DNA from: Mastigocoleus sp. MO_188.B34
GTDB lineage: Bacteria; Cyanobacteriota; Cyanobacteriia; Cyanobacteriales; Nostocaceae
NCBI RefSeq assembly: GCF_030065675.1
Contig: NZ_JASJDK010000031.1
Coordinates: 1 to 49,759 of the forward strand
Length of the DNA: 49,759 bases
Reading direction: 5' to 3'
Shown here: in pieces, positions 26,355-36,698 of the stretch
How positions within the stretch are numbered: the stretch's first letter is position 1
Layout: every line of letters starts with the position of its first letter
The notes under the pieces: model-generated
What the model was told of the DNA's origin: nothing
The model's database searches: none
Seen by the model: only the letters and a program-made list of their open reading frames with translations
Position numbers and translations under genes: made by a program

Positions 26355-27293
26355 CTATTCTGGTTTAGCCTTTGGTTTTGGGGTTGGGTTAGATGTAGCT
26401 CCTGGAGTTGGGCTAGTGGTTGATTCTGGAGTTGGGCTGGTTGTAGCTCCTGGATTTGGGCTAGTGGTTGATTCTGGAGTTGGGCTGGTTGTAGCTCCTG
26501 GATTTGGGCTAGTGGTTGATTCTGGAGTTGGGCTGGTTGTAGCTCCTGGAGTTGGAGCGGTAGTTGATTCTGGAGTTGGGCTGGTTGTAGCTCCTGGAGT
26601 TGGGGTAGTTGTAGCTCCTGGAGTTGGGGTAGTTGTAGCTCCTGGAGTTGGGGTAGTTGTAGCTCCTGGAGTTGGAGTGGTAGTTCCGGGAGCTTTATTA
26701 GTTGCAGCTCCTGGATTTGGTGTAGTTATTACTCCTGGTTTTTTATTAGTCGTAGCTTCTGGTTGTGGATTTGTTGTTGATTCTGAACTTGGAGTTTCTG
26801 TTGCTCCTGGTTTTGAAGTATCCAACATTTCCTTAACTTCTTTATCCAAGCGTTGTCGTAAAGCCAAATCAGCAATACCAGTTTGTTCTATTTTCAATTT
26901 TTCTTGATACTTTTTGACCGCAGCAGCAGTCTGAGGACCGTAAAATTGATTTGCTGGTAAGGGCGGTTTGGGCTTGACAACCATATTCAAATTTGTTTGA
27001 AGGATTTTGACAATATTGGCTGCATGATTTTGGGTTTTTTCTCCGGTAATATTGTCAACACCCAACTTATACCCTTTTTGAAATTCGCTGACTGCTTTTT
27101 TAGTTTGGGAATCTTGCAAACAGGTACTTGATACCTCGACTTCATAACCCAATCCACGCAATACACCACAAAATTCTGTAGGGGTATAATTACGTTTTCT
27201 CAATGCTATAGCAGTATTAGAAGTTACTACGCCAGCAACAACTAAACAAATAGCAGTTATTCTCGTGCTTGTGGATCGAATCCCACACCACAT
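26355..27293 (-). CDS. Exported peptidoglycan-binding protein with Pro/Thr repeat tail
   Basis: A 312-aa protein. A signal peptide (residues about 1-31, ITAICLVVAGVVTSNTAIA) is followed by one or two PG_binding_1-like modules (about 38-165; KAVSEFQKGYKL and FYGPQTAAAVKKYQEKL). The last 140 residues are a low-complexity (T/S)(P/N)PGATT / PTPESTT repeat, like a wall-spanning stalk. The minus-strand AGGAG just upstream (complement near 27302-27306) supports the ATG at 27293. The protein probably binds cell-wall glycan; no catalytic domain is present. Confidence 0.85.
   Translation of the reverse strand: MWCGIRSTSTRITAICLVVAGVVTSNTAIALRKRNYTPTEFCGVLRGLGYEVEVSSTCLQDSQTKKAVSEFQKGYKLGVDNITGEKTQNHAANIVKILQTNLNMVVKPKPPLPANQFYGPQTAAAVKKYQEKLKIEQTGIADLALRQRLDKEVKEMLDTSKPGATETPSSESTTNPQPEATTNKKPGVITTPNPGAATNKAPGTTTPTPGATTTPTPGATTTPTPGATTTPTPGATTSPTPESTTAPTPGATTSPTPESTTSPNPGATTSPTPESTTSPNPGATTSPTPESTTSPTPGATSNPTPKPKAKPE
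26390..26700. repeat. In-gene minisatellite of 24-bp units
   Basis: Units of the type GTTGGGGTAGTTGTAGCTCC plus TGGA (24 bp, eight codons) run through the 3' half of the PG-binding gene. Some are grouped as 48-bp doublets that alternate GATTSPTP with ESTTSPNP. Copy-number changes would preserve frame. Confidence 0.85.
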
Positions 27294-27494
27294 GGTTTAA
27301 ACTCCTGTTGGTCAAATCGGTCTTAATCAAGACACATGTGCTTGGTAGCTGCATTCTAATTTTGTTTAACGTTTTTGTCCTTATTTATTAATTATTTTTG
27401 AAAAATTACTCATACTTTTCACCTGTCATCCTTCCTTGGTTGTATTTATAGAGTGATTAATAAGATTTTTTGCCAAAATTAGTAATTTATCGTA

Positions 27495-28946
27495 ATGAAT
27501 CAACATCAAGTCCCAAAGCGATATCATCTCTGGTTCGAGAGATTGATGGCAATTATAGCTGCAATGAATTTAGGTTTCGTTTTGTTCGATTTGAGTTATG
27601 TACCTTGGCGCACTTTTTATTTTCGTAATGTGCCAAAAGTAACTCAAATTTACGATCCAATCAAAGGAATTGAACCTCACAGAGACACGCAAAATTACCT
27701 TGAATTAGTTGATCGGCTGCAAAAGCAGATAAATAATACAGGCTTGCGATCAACTGAAGTCAAAACTACCCTTGAAGATTTACAGGACCTCAGTGTCGAA
27801 ATGATTGAGGAAAATCCTTTTGCTGCTGCTTCTAAAAGCGGAACCTTAGAAAAAATTAAAAATCGGATGCGCAACCACATAGGTGATGATTCTGCGAAGC
27901 AATCTTTCCGTATATTTTGGTCTCAAGAGTATCTCTCAAAGCAAGGATTTTCCACAGAAATCGGTTTTTTCAACCGTAACATCAAGCCTTTGATTGCTAG
28001 CAACTATTACCGTCGTATTGGTGAAAATGGTGAGTATATTGATCGTTTTTGGCTATATGACTTACCATTTGTAGTTTTATTTGCTTTGGACTTAATACTG
28101 CGTACTTACTTAATTAAGCGGCGTCATAGCAGTTTCAGCTGGTTAAATGCAATTTTGTGGCACTGGTATGACGTAATTTTCCTTATACCTTTTTGGCAAT
28201 GGCTGCGAATCATACCAGTATGCTTTCGTTTAGACAAGGCACAATTATTAAATCTACACGGCTTGCGTCGGCAAATAGAACAAGGGATTGTTGCTAACTT
28301 TGCGGAAGAAATCACCCAAATGGTAGTGGTGCGCGTAATCGATCAAACTCAACAATCAATTCAAAGTGGGGATTTGACTCGTTGGTTCAAACAAAGTCGC
28401 AGCGCAAACAGTTACGTAGATATTAATAACATCAACGAAATTGAAGCCATTAGTGGAATTGTTGTTAAAGCAACCGTATATCAAGTTTTACCAAAAGTCC
28501 AACCAGAGATAGTAGCTTTATTACAGCACAATATTGATAGCGCCCTAAATCAATCCCCTATCTATCGCAATTTGCATAATTTACCAGGGATGGGAGAAAT
28601 GCAAAGTCAGCTTAGCAAACAACTAGCGACTGAAATTACCACAAACCTCCACAAAGCTTTAATTTCAGCAGTTGAAGATCCAGTCGCAGCACAACTCTCC
28701 AGTCGCCTCATACAGCGTTTTAGCGAAACTTTAGGAGACGAAATGCGACAGAAACAAATTTTAGCTGAAATTCAAAGTTTATTATTCGATTTTCTCGAAG
28801 AAGTCAAAATTAATTACGTACAGCGTCTTTCCCAAGAAGATATGGAACAAATATTAGAAAAAACTAGGCAGCTAAAAAATCAAGTATCTGTATCTGCTGT
28901 TGTTAAACCGAGTTCTGGTCTAGTAGAAATGAGAAAAATTAAGTAG
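27495..28946 (+). CDS. Conserved cyanobacterial membrane protein
   Basis: A 483-aa protein with an N-terminal membrane helix (FERLMAIIAAMNLGFVLFDLSYV), a soluble helical stretch, and then two or three membrane segments at about 180-250 (FWLYDLPFVVLFALDLILRTYL and YDVIFLIPFWQWLRIIP). The pattern of basic residues recalls the voltage-sensor region of ion channels, but I see no pore motif. The C-terminal half is soluble and helical, rich in Gln and Glu. I cannot assign a function. Confidence 0.8.
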   Translation: MNQHQVPKRYHLWFERLMAIIAAMNLGFVLFDLSYVPWRTFYFRNVPKVTQIYDPIKGIEPHRDTQNYLELVDRLQKQINNTGLRSTEVKTTLEDLQDLSVEMIEENPFAAASKSGTLEKIKNRMRNHIGDDSAKQSFRIFWSQEYLSKQGFSTEIGFFNRNIKPLIASNYYRRIGENGEYIDRFWLYDLPFVVLFALDLILRTYLIKRRHSSFSWLNAILWHWYDVIFLIPFWQWLRIIPVCFRLDKAQLLNLHGLRRQIEQGIVANFAEEITQMVVVRVIDQTQQSIQSGDLTRWFKQSRSANSYVDINNINEIEAISGIVVKATVYQVLPKVQPEIVALLQHNIDSALNQSPIYRNLHNLPGMGEMQSQLSKQLATEITTNLHKALISAVEDPVAAQLSSRLIQRFSETLGDEMRQKQILAEIQSLLFDFLEEVKINYVQRLSQEDMEQILEKTRQLKNQVSVSAVVKPSSGLVEMRKIK

Positions 28947-29146
28947 CAGTGGATATAACGATAGCTACCTTCTGATTCTCACCATTATCTTTATTGTTTT
29001 AAACAAGGGATTTTGAGGGATATTAAAAATTAACGCCTGATTTTGTACTTTCCTTCTTCCTCTAGAAGAAATGCGCTAAACTCAGAATAGAAATGAATCA
29101 ATACTGATTCGTGACAAGACTTCTTGGAAGATATACTTATCACCGG

Positions 29147-29171
29147 AAGTGGGTAGAAGCCCACTTTTTTT
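29147..29171 (+). promoter_or_regulatory. Terminator-like hairpin in the rimP leader
   Basis: AAGTGGG (29147-29153) and CCCACTT (29160-29166) form a 7-bp perfect stem with a 6-nt loop, followed directly by a T-run to 29171. It stands 15 bp before the rimP ATG, so it looks like an attenuator in the leader and not the end of an upstream gene. A comparable terminator-like leader has been described before rimP in other bacteria (the rimP-leader motif). Confidence 0.7.
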
Positions 29172-29185
29172 GTTGGAATTGTTGC

Positions 29186-29644
29186 ATGACTCATCCCTTA
29201 GTTCCACAAATTATTGAATTAGCGACACCAGTGGCCCAAGAACTGGGATTAGAGGTCGTTGGCGTTGTCTTTCACACCAACCAACGTCCGCCAGTTTTGC
29301 GCTTAGACATCCGTAACCCCCAGCAAGATACCGGTCTGGACGATTGCGAACGGATGAGCCGTGCTTTGGAAGCTCGCTTAGATGCGGCACAAGTTATTCC
29401 AGATTCTTATGTTTTGGAAATATCAAGTCCTGGTGTTTCACCATTGCTAGTCACTGAACGAGATTTTATTTCCTTTAAAGGATTTCCCATAACTGTATCC
29501 ACTTCTCCACCCTACAACGGAAAGCAAGAGTGGAGCGGTCAGTTAATTAGTCGTGACGAAAGCAAGTTGTATTTGAATCGTAAAGGTCGTACAGTTGGTA
29601 TTCCTCGCTCTTCTGTGACTAAAGTCCAGTTGAGTGAAGGTTGA
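29186..29644 (+). CDS. rimP: Ribosome maturation factor RimP
   Basis: A 152-aa protein needed for 30S subunit assembly. The pattern [42 protein letters not shown] and [14 protein letters not shown] is typical of the N-terminal domain. The C-terminal Sm-like domain follows (GFPITVSTS...[16 protein letters not shown]). An in-frame upstream GTG at 29111 would translate through the leader hairpin, so the ATG at 29186 is chosen. It is the first gene of the rimP-nusA-ylxR-infB cluster. Confidence 0.95.
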   Translation: MTHPLVPQIIELATPVAQELGLEVVGVVFHTNQRPPVLRLDIRNPQQDTGLDDCERMSRALEARLDAAQVIPDSYVLEISSPGVSPLLVTERDFISFKGFPITVSTSPPYNGKQEWSGQLISRDESKLYLNRKGRTVGIPRSSVTKVQLSEG

Positions 29645-29993
29645 GAGATCGAGATATAGGGGTTATTACTTTCTTCTTATCTAAGTTCTGGGACAGGGTT
29701 TCTGGGGATAACAATTAGCTATTCCCTTGTGTTGGTGATATTTTAATCTTTTACCAACAAAACATTGTTTCATTCCCAGACAGAAAGGCAGACAAAAAAG
29801 TCTTGCCTCGATTTTGGAGAAAAAAATTGACTCTTATAGACCTCAAAGATCTAAGAAATGGGGGACAAAAGATAAGAGAACATACTAAAACATTGACGAC
29901 TGATATGAAATCGAAAAATAAGTCAGTTGCGAATATTATTTCTTATTCTTTTGTTTTTCTACCTATTTCCTATTGTTTCAATGGAGATTAATT
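29645..29993. other. Gap between rimP and nusA
   Basis: About 350 bp with no convincing gene; a 62-codon frame at 29803-29991 has no coding character. The gap is long for this cluster, so nusA may have its own promoter here. Confidence 0.4.
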
Positions 29994-31373
29994 ATGTCAA
30001 TGGTTGATTTAAAAGGATTAAAAGAATTAATTGAAAGTATCAGTAAAGAAAGGAATTTACCCAGGTTAGCAGTTCAATCAGCAATCAGGGAAGCCTTACT
30101 TAAGGGGTATGAACGTTTTCGGCGCGCCCAAAATTTGGAACGCAAACAATTTGATGAAGACTATTTCAATAATTTCGACGTACAACTTGATGTGGAAGAT
30201 GAGGGTTTTCGAGTTGTTGCGACTAAAACAATAGTTGAAGAAGTCACCAACTCAGATCATGAAATTTCCCTTAAGCAAGTCCAAGAAATGGGCGGCGATG
30301 AAGCCCAACTCGGTCAGGAAGTAGTATTGGACGTTACCCCGGATCAGGGAGAGTTTGGTCGAATGGCTGCGATGCAAACCAAACAAGTGCTGGCGCAAAA
30401 ACTCCGCGATCAACAGCGTCAAATGGTGCAAGAAGAATTTCAGGATTTGGAAGGAACTGTCTTGCAAGCCAGAGTCTTACGATTTGAAAGACAGTCAGTA
30501 ATCATGGCAGTGAGTAGTAATTTTGGTCAACCAGAAGTGGAAGCTGAGTTACCAAAACGCGAACAGCTACCTAATGATAACTATCGAGCGAATGCTACAT
30601 TTAAGGTCTATCTCAAAAGAGTTTCCCAGGGACAGCAAAGAGGTCCACAACTACTAGTATCCCGTGCTGATGCTGGTTTAGTTGTTTACTTGTTTGCTAA
30701 TGAAGTCCCAGAAATCGAAGATGAAGTGGTGCGAATAGTAGCGGTGGCGCGAGAAGCTAATCCACCATCACGTTATGTTGGACCTCGCACCAAAATTGCT
30801 GTTGATACCCTTGATCGCGATGTAGACCCAGTTGGTGCGTGTATTGGGGCAAGAGGTTCGCGGATTCAGGTAGTAGTAAATGAATTACGGGGTGAGAAAA
30901 TCGATGTCATTCGTTGGTCGCCAGATCCTGCAACCTATATTGCCAATGCTTTAAGCCCAGCACGGGTAGATGAGGTGCGTTTGATGGACCCAGAAACCAG
31001 ACAAACTCATGTCTTAGTTGCTGAGGATCAACTCAGTTTAGCCATTGGTAAAGAAGGACAAAATGTTCGCTTAGCCGCTCGCTTAACGGGGTGGAAAATA
31101 GACATCAAAGACAAAGCCAAATATGATTATGCAGCAGAGGACGCTAAGTTTGCAGAAACAAGAGCGCAACATGCATCAGAAGAGTTTGATGAAGTTGAAG
31201 AAATTTTAGAAGAAGAGGTAACGCCGACAGAAACACAAATTCATGAAGAAATTCCCCTTGAGAAATTTTCACCAGAACAGCTATCAGAACAAATAGTAAA
31301 CTTAGAGCAAGAAAAAACGGAATTATTACAGGAGAATGAGATATTTGAGACCACTAAAGAAGAGTCGGTATAA
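29994..31373 (+). CDS. nusA: Transcription termination/antitermination factor NusA
   Basis: A 459-aa RNA polymerase-associated factor. It has the NusA N-terminal domain (residues 1-130, IREALLKGYERF), an S1 domain (about 135-205, GTVLQARVLRFER), and two KH domains with RYVGPRTKIAV, DPVGACIGARGSRI and AIGKEGQNVRLAARLTGW. The C-terminus is an acidic Glu-rich tail without the AR repeats of enterobacteria, as usual in cyanobacteria. GGAG at 29983-29986 supports the ATG at 29994 over one 21 bp upstream. Confidence 0.97.
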   Translation: MSMVDLKGLKELIESISKERNLPRLAVQSAIREALLKGYERFRRAQNLERKQFDEDYFNNFDVQLDVEDEGFRVVATKTIVEEVTNSDHEISLKQVQEMGGDEAQLGQEVVLDVTPDQGEFGRMAAMQTKQVLAQKLRDQQRQMVQEEFQDLEGTVLQARVLRFERQSVIMAVSSNFGQPEVEAELPKREQLPNDNYRANATFKVYLKRVSQGQQRGPQLLVSRADAGLVVYLFANEVPEIEDEVVRIVAVAREANPPSRYVGPRTKIAVDTLDRDVDPVGACIGARGSRIQVVVNELRGEKIDVIRWSPDPATYIANALSPARVDEVRLMDPETRQTHVLVAEDQLSLAIGKEGQNVRLAARLTGWKIDIKDKAKYDYAAEDAKFAETRAQHASEEFDEVEEILEEEVTPTETQIHEEIPLEKFSPEQLSEQIVNLEQEKTELLQENEIFETTKEESV

Positions 31374-31436
31374 ACTTAAATAAATGAAATTTTAAAACTT
31401 AACTAGAATTACCAAAAATTCCACAACACAAAACTA

Positions 31437-31709
31437 ATGAAACCAAATTATCGGCGTTGTATTAGTTGCCGCAAAGTGGGTTTGAAGGAGGAATTTTGGC
31501 GGATCGTCAGAGTCTTCTCATCCAGGCAGGTACAATTAGATAGGGGTATGGGGCGCTCCGCCTATATTTGTCAGAACCCTAACTGCTTGCAAGCGGCAGG
31601 GAAAAAAAATAGACTAGGGCGAGCACTGCGTGTATCTGTCCCTGATACGGTGTATCAGACATTGTGGGAACGCCTAAATCAAAGTAATTCCCATACTAAA
31701 TGTTCATAA
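31437..31709 (+). CDS. ylxR: YlxR/RnpM family RNA-binding protein
   Basis: A 90-aa basic protein of the DUF448 family: RRCISCRKVGLKEEFWRIVR, GRSAYICQNPNC and NRLGRALRV are the family motifs. In Bacillus the homologue (RnpM) binds RNase P RNA and modulates its activity; other members bind nucleic acid. Its position between nusA and infB is the conserved one. It starts 63 bp after nusA, so co-transcription is likely. Confidence 0.93.
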   Translation: MKPNYRRCISCRKVGLKEEFWRIVRVFSSRQVQLDRGMGRSAYICQNPNCLQAAGKKNRLGRALRVSVPDTVYQTLWERLNQSNSHTKCS

Positions 31710-32140
31710 TTTGAACTTATTTTTGCAGCAATCCATACTCCGAATAAAAATTACAGTCATTCTATGGCTGTCATTAAACCCTCTATGATGGTTCATGTAG
31801 TGCCGGAGTAGAATGTATATGGGTGTTATACACCCCGCTCTAAATAATTTTTAGCAGCGAAATTAAACCTCCAACAAGTCTTACTTGCTTGTGTCGTGGA
31901 AAACTCAAAATCTGCAAAACAAAAACCTACACAACCAACAACGGGTAGCGCCTACACCCAGTTTGGCGTCAACCATCAATTTAGGTGAGATGCCAGCATT
32001 GAACTGAAACATCTCTCTTTCCTAAACCATAGCTGCCAAAATGAAGTTCTACGGCAACTATTACACAGTATCAAAGGATGGAGATGTCGCTTTAATCTGG
32101 CAACCATCCATTAAAGCTGTAAATTTAAGGGGAAGAGTGG
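31710..32140. other. Long leader upstream of infB
   Basis: No reading frame is supported. A small hairpin GGGTGT-TA-TACACCC lies near 31821-31835. No L7Ae-like gene is present here, although one often occupies this position in Gram-positive clusters. The stretch may hold an infB promoter and 5' UTR. Confidence 0.4.
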
Positions 32141-35100
32141 ATGAACAACGGCAAAGTTAGAATTTACGAATTATCAAAGGAATTGAATTTGGATAACAAA
32201 GAGCTATTAGCAATTTGCGACCAGCTCAACATTGCGGTCAAAAGTCACAGCAGTACGATTACAGAATCTGAAGCCCAGCGTATCCGGTCGGCAGCCGAAA
32301 AACTTCCACCAAATAGACATCACCCGTCACAAACTGGCTCCCGTTCTCGACCTGCTACACCTAAAAAACCAGAAATTTTGGAGATTCGTAAACCCAAAGT
32401 GGTGAAAAATTCTGCCTCCAACAACCCAGAGGCGTCGGCTGCTACCGACCAACAAGCTGCTCATAATAATAATGAGGCTAAACCTCTTTCTTCCCCCCGG
32501 CCTTTCGCTCCACCCGTTCCACCAATAAAGCCTGTGGCATCAACTAGACCAGTACAAAATCAATCAGAAAATCAACAAAAACCTGCTGTTGAAAATAACA
32601 ATAGCAATCGCAATAACAATCAAACAGCGGATACTAGTAAAATAATACCCGAAAAACCGGCTGCAGTTGCTCCAAAGCCAGTCAGCCCAGTAGAAAAACC
32701 ACAGTTGGTTGCTCCTCCCCAAAGACCGGCAGCACCCAAACCTACGGCAAACGTTTCGGGTGTTAAAGTTGAGAAACCAATACTCAGACGCAATAAAGAT
32801 CAACAAGGGCAAGGCAAGCAAAAAGTTAATAAGCAACAGCAAAAACAAGCTGATACAGCCAAACCTTTGCCGCAGAAGTCGGTGCGTTCGGGATCGTCTG
32901 CGCCGAGTAAGCCAGAAATTAGAACAAATAAGTCTGAAAAGCCGGTATCGCCTCAGCGTCCGAGCAAACCTGGGCGTTCGACTGAATATCCTGCAGCTTC
33001 AGCAGTTCCTGCACCTGTCAAAGCAATTCCACCGAATAAGCCAGAAGTATCTAACGAAGAATACGATGACAATGATGTTGTCGTTGAAACAACAATAGAA
33101 CTTAAGCGTCCAACACCACCGCGTTTGAATAGAGGTGGTAAAAAACGTCATTCGGAAGTAGATACCTTAGATGAGGTTAAAGAATCAAGTAAGGTTGGTA
33201 AGGGTCCAGCTAAAAATAAACGTCAAAAACCAATCGTTGATGATTTTGAAGATGACGATCTCCTAGATGATGAAAATCAAGATATAGTAGAAGCAATCCA
33301 AGTAAGTAACGCGATCGCTCGTCCGCCTAAACCAAAAAGTGCTAAACCTGCACAGGCAGTTCCTAGAGCGACCCCAAGCGCGAGAACAAAAAAACCTTCT
33401 ACATCTAGAGGCGAACAAAATCAAAATCGCCGTCGCGAAACAGAGCAGAAGCCTCCGCGACCTGAAAAACTAGAAATAACCGGCACCATGACTGTGCAGG
33501 AATTATCAGAAGCATTGGCGATAGCAGATACAGAAATTGTCAAAATTCTGTTCCTCAAAGGCATGGCGGTAAGTATTACCCAAAACCTGGATGTTCCTAC
33601 AGTGATTTTGGTTGCGAATGAAGCAGGGGTTGAAGTTGAAACCCAAGAACCTGAAGCTGAAGCTCGCAAAGTGACAGAAATGATCGACGTGGAAGACTTA
33701 GAATATCTTCATCGTCGTCCGCCAGTTGTGACAATTATGGGTCACGTTGACCACGGAAAGACAACGTTACTTGATTCGATCCGTAAAAGTAAGGTCGCAG
33801 CCGGAGAAGCTGGCGGTATTACCCAGCATATTGGTGCATACCACGTAGACTTAGAGCACAATGACAAACAAGAACAGATTGTGTTCTTAGATACTCCAGG
33901 TCACGAAGCATTTACAGCGATGCGGGCGCGCGGGGCAAGAGTTACAGATATTGCCATACTGGTAGTGGCTGCTGATGACGGAGTTCGTCCCCAAACCATT
34001 GAAGCTATCAGCCACGCTCAAGCTGCCAAAGTACCAATTATTGTGGCAGTTAATAAAATTGATAAGGAAGAAGCACAGCCAGATAGAGTTAAGCAAGAAT
34101 TAACCCAGTATGGTCTAACCCCAGAAGAGTGGGGTGGTGAAACCATTATGGTTCCCGTAAGTGCAATCAAGGGTGAAAACTTAGATACACTTTTGGAAAT
34201 GATTCTGTTGGTAGCAGAAGTAGAAGAACTTAATGCTAATCCAGACCGTTTGGCGAAAGGAACCGTCATCGAAGCCCATTTGGATAAAGCCAAAGGCGCA
34301 GTCGCTACGTTATTGATCCAAAATGGTACTTTGAAAGTTGGTGATATCTTGGTAGCAGGCTCGGTATTTGGTAAAGTACGGGCTATGGTTGACGACAGAA
34401 GTGAAAGAGTAACAACTGCTGCTCCTTCTTTTGCTGTAGAGGTTCTTGGTTTAAATGATGTTCCTGCTGCAGGTGATGAATTCGAAGTCTTTAATAACGA
34501 AAAAGAAGCACGAGCACTCGCTAGCGAGCGCGCTGAGAAACAACGTCAATCTCGTTTGATGCAGGGGCGCGTTACTTTAACTGGAATTTCTGCGCAAGCA
34601 CAGGAAGGCGAGTTAAAAGAACTCAATCTTATTCTCAAAGCTGATGTTCAAGGTTCTATCGAAGCTATTCTCGGATCGCTTCAACAAATTCCGCAAAACG
34701 AGGTGCAAATTCGCTTACTATTAGCTGCGCCAGGAGAAGTAACTCAAACTGATATTGACTTAGCTGCAGCGAGTGGTGCTGTAATCATCGGTTTTAACAC
34801 TACTTATGCTAGTGGAGCTAGACATGCTGCAGATGAGGCAGGTGTAGACGTAAGAGAATACAATATTATCTACAAACTGCTAGAAGATATCCAGGGAGCT
34901 TTGGAAGGATTACTAGAACCAGAACTAGTAGAAGAAGCTTTGGGTCAAGCCGAAGTACGTGCTGTTTTCCCTGTGGGTCGAGGAGCAGTTGCTGGTTGCT
35001 ACATTCAATCTGGAAAATTGTTGCGTAACTCCAAATTGAGGGTTCGCCGTGGCGATCGGGTCATTTACGAAGGAGTTTTAGACTCACTCAAGCGGATGAA

Positions 35101-35236
35101 GGAAGATGTCCGAGAAGTGAATTCTGGTTATGAATGCGGTATTGGCATTGACAAATTCAATTCTTGGCAAGAAGGTGACATCATTGAAGCCTACCAAATG
35201 GTTACTAAGCGCCGGACTCTATCACTTGCAAGATGA
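32141..35236 (+). CDS. infB: Translation initiation factor IF-2
   Basis: A 1031-aa GTPase that places fMet-tRNA on the 30S subunit. The N-terminal 450 residues are a long Pro/Lys/Ala-rich, disordered region typical of cyanobacterial IF-2, with an IF2_N fold at the very start ([18 protein letters not shown]) and another before the G domain. G motifs are GHVDHGKT (534-541), DTPGHEAF and NKID; domains II, III ([12 protein letters not shown]) and IV follow. AAGGGGAAG lies just before the ATG. It is the last gene of the cluster; a terminator follows. Confidence 0.98.
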   Translation: MNNGKVRIYELSKELNLDNKELLAICDQLNIAVKSHSSTITESEAQRIRSAAEKLPPNRHHPSQTGSRSRPATPKKPEILEIRKPKVVKNSASNNPEASAATDQQAAHNNNEAKPLSSPRPFAPPVPPIKPVASTRPVQNQSENQQKPAVENNNSNRNNNQTADTSKIIPEKPAAVAPKPVSPVEKPQLVAPPQRPAAPKPTANVSGVKVEKPILRRNKDQQGQGKQKVNKQQQKQADTAKPLPQKSVRSGSSAPSKPEIRTNKSEKPVSPQRPSKPGRSTEYPAASAVPAPVKAIPPNKPEVSNEEYDDNDVVVETTIELKRPTPPRLNRGGKKRHSEVDTLDEVKESSKVGKGPAKNKRQKPIVDDFEDDDLLDDENQDIVEAIQVSNAIARPPKPKSAKPAQAVPRATPSARTKKPSTSRGEQNQNRRRETEQKPPRPEKLEITGTMTVQELSEALAIADTEIVKILFLKGMAVSITQNLDVPTVILVANEAGVEVETQEPEAEARKVTEMIDVEDLEYLHRRPPVVTIMGHVDHGKTTLLDSIRKSKVAAGEAGGITQHIGAYHVDLEHNDKQEQIVFLDTPGHEAFTAMRARGARVTDIAILVVAADDGVRPQTIEAISHAQAAKVPIIVAVNKIDKEEAQPDRVKQELTQYGLTPEEWGGETIMVPVSAIKGENLDTLLEMILLVAEVEELNANPDRLAKGTVIEAHLDKAKGAVATLLIQNGTLKVGDILVAGSVFGKVRAMVDDRSERVTTAAPSFAVEVLGLNDVPAAGDEFEVFNNEKEARALASERAEKQRQSRLMQGRVTLTGISAQAQEGELKELNLILKADVQGSIEAILGSLQQIPQNEVQIRLLLAAPGEVTQTDIDLAAASGAVIIGFNTTYASGARHAADEAGVDVREYNIIYKLLEDIQGALEGLLEPELVEEALGQAEVRAVFPVGRGAVAGCYIQSGKLLRNSKLRVRRGDRVIYEGVLDSLKRMKEDVREVNSGYECGIGIDKFNSWQEGDIIEAYQMVTKRRTLSLAR

Positions 35237-35365
35237 TTCCCAAGGTGAGTATCAGGGAATGGGATGAGTTGACCCTCTCATCTCAAGATATTTACGCGTA
35301 TCCCCTAATGGGATATCGCCTATCTAAGGTTAGCTGCAAATAATTTTATGTTTGCAAGCTACACC

Positions 35366-35405
35366 AAAAACTGGAGATTTCTGCCTTCAGAACTCCAGTT
35401 TTTTG
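35366..35405 (+). terminator. Rho-independent terminator after infB
   Basis: AAAAACTGGAG pairs with CTCCAGTTTTTT across a 17-nt loop, and the T-run follows directly. It lies 130 bp after the infB stop and most likely ends the nusA-infB transcript. Confidence 0.8.
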
Positions 35406-35849
35406 ATTTGAGTTTTTTGATTTATCAGTAGCAACATATAGCAATAGAAATGTTCCTTAGGACATCATAATTTTGTTTCCAAGGGGAGTCCTAACATTTG
35501 TGACAACTGCTGTAATTAAAATTTTTGTAAGTCTAAGTTAAAAAAGCTTTTGAATGAGACATAAAGAGAGTTTTTTAAGTCCCAAAGTAACTTATATTTT
35601 TTCATCCTTGTTTTAATTTATGACTTCTGAGTCCTGACTCCTCTTCTACAAAGCGTTAAAATTAATGCGGTAGATATAAAGAAAACACCTTAGAAAAGTA
35701 AATTTAGTTGCCAATGAAACAGAATTTGTTACTGTAAAACTATTACCTTGAGATTGTATTAAGCAATATTTAATGCTGGAGATACGGATTATGGATCTAC
35801 CCAAGTCTTGTTCTCCTTGATTCTCCAAAAAAATACAAGGATCAAAACT
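35406..35849. other. Intergenic DNA before the 65-aa gene
   Basis: AT-rich. An imperfect inverted repeat (AATGTTCCTTAGGAC near 35450 and GTCCTAACATT near 35488) could form a small hairpin element. No gene is supported on either strand. Confidence 0.4.
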
Positions 35850-36047
35850 ATGACTCACACTTTAGCTTCTAGCGAACAACAATTCTCTGGTGATAATGAA
35901 ACTTGGTATAGCCTCAAATCTGCTATTGCTGCTACTTCTGGGTTCCAGCGCTGGTTACATGATGGAGATAATCAGCTAAAAAAAATGCCTTTAGAGGAAC
36001 AGGTACAATGTTACTTACGGGAAACTTTAGAAGCTTTAGCTTACTAA
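35850..36047 (+). CDS. Small conserved cyanobacterial-type protein
   Basis: A 65-aa protein with a central NETWYSLKSAIAATSGFQRWL and a C-terminal LEEQVQCYLRETLEALAY. There is no signal peptide or membrane segment. AAGGA about 10 bp upstream supports the ATG at 35850. The even composition and good ribosome site suggest a real gene; I recall similar short proteins in cyanobacteria but no function. Confidence 0.7.
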   Translation: MTHTLASSEQQFSGDNETWYSLKSAIAATSGFQRWLHDGDNQLKKMPLEEQVQCYLRETLEALAY

Positions 36048-36698
36048 AAATCTCATAAGCTTCAACACTTATCTTGTTTACAGTACAAATGGAAATATAT
36101 CTCAAATACAAATTATTTCTTTCTATGGCTGCTTCCTGAGTAGTATGTTTCTGGATAGTACTTTTGGATGACTTCGATCGACTTTACTTGTCGGTCGTAT
36201 TTTGCATTGAGCACTAAACTTAGGGAAATACTTTTGGTCTTTTGTTCTAGAAGGATGCGTGTAAAGAAACTCCGAGGATCGGTCTAAAAATAATTCTTCA
36301 ACGTTATTTTCTATTCTTAATTTCTTAGATACTTATAATGATTAACGGCAATTTGCTGGTTAGCAAGTAATACAGTGTATTGCAGGTTTATGAGGTACAC
36401 CAAAAAATCTCTATAATCCCTCTACCTCTTTCCCTCTCCCTTAGCGCAAGCGTGGCGTCAGCCATAAATTGGGAGAGGGATGTCCGTCAGCACAGGGTGA
36501 GGGCATACCTCATTTACTTACAAAGTGCTGTATCTCATAAAAATTAATTAAAATTTATTCAATAAAATTAGTTTGACACGAAAAATTATACTGATTTAGT
36601 GCTGTTTATCCGGTATAGTTTTGCATAGTTTTTACAGGTGTATTACTGTAATCATAACTTTTTAGTGTAATTTAGAACACAACAAATACGAAGCTAAG
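36048..36698. other. Intergenic region with a CT-rich palindrome
   Basis: No gene. TCCCTCTCCC (about 36430-36440) and GGGAGAGGGA (about 36470-36480) enclose AGCGCAAGCGTGGCGTCAGCC. That core resembles the GGCGTTAGC-type core of the 47-bp repeat at 21272. It is a dispersed palindromic repeat. Confidence 0.5.

Noticed and set aside
26416-26907. Plus-strand 163-codon Val/Gly-rich frame
   Set aside because: Antisense shadow of the Pro/Thr repeat; the minus-strand frame has a signal peptide, a ribosome site and a PG-binding domain.
29803-29991. Small gene between rimP and nusA
   Set aside because: No ribosome site, no recognisable family, and its end abuts the nusA leader.
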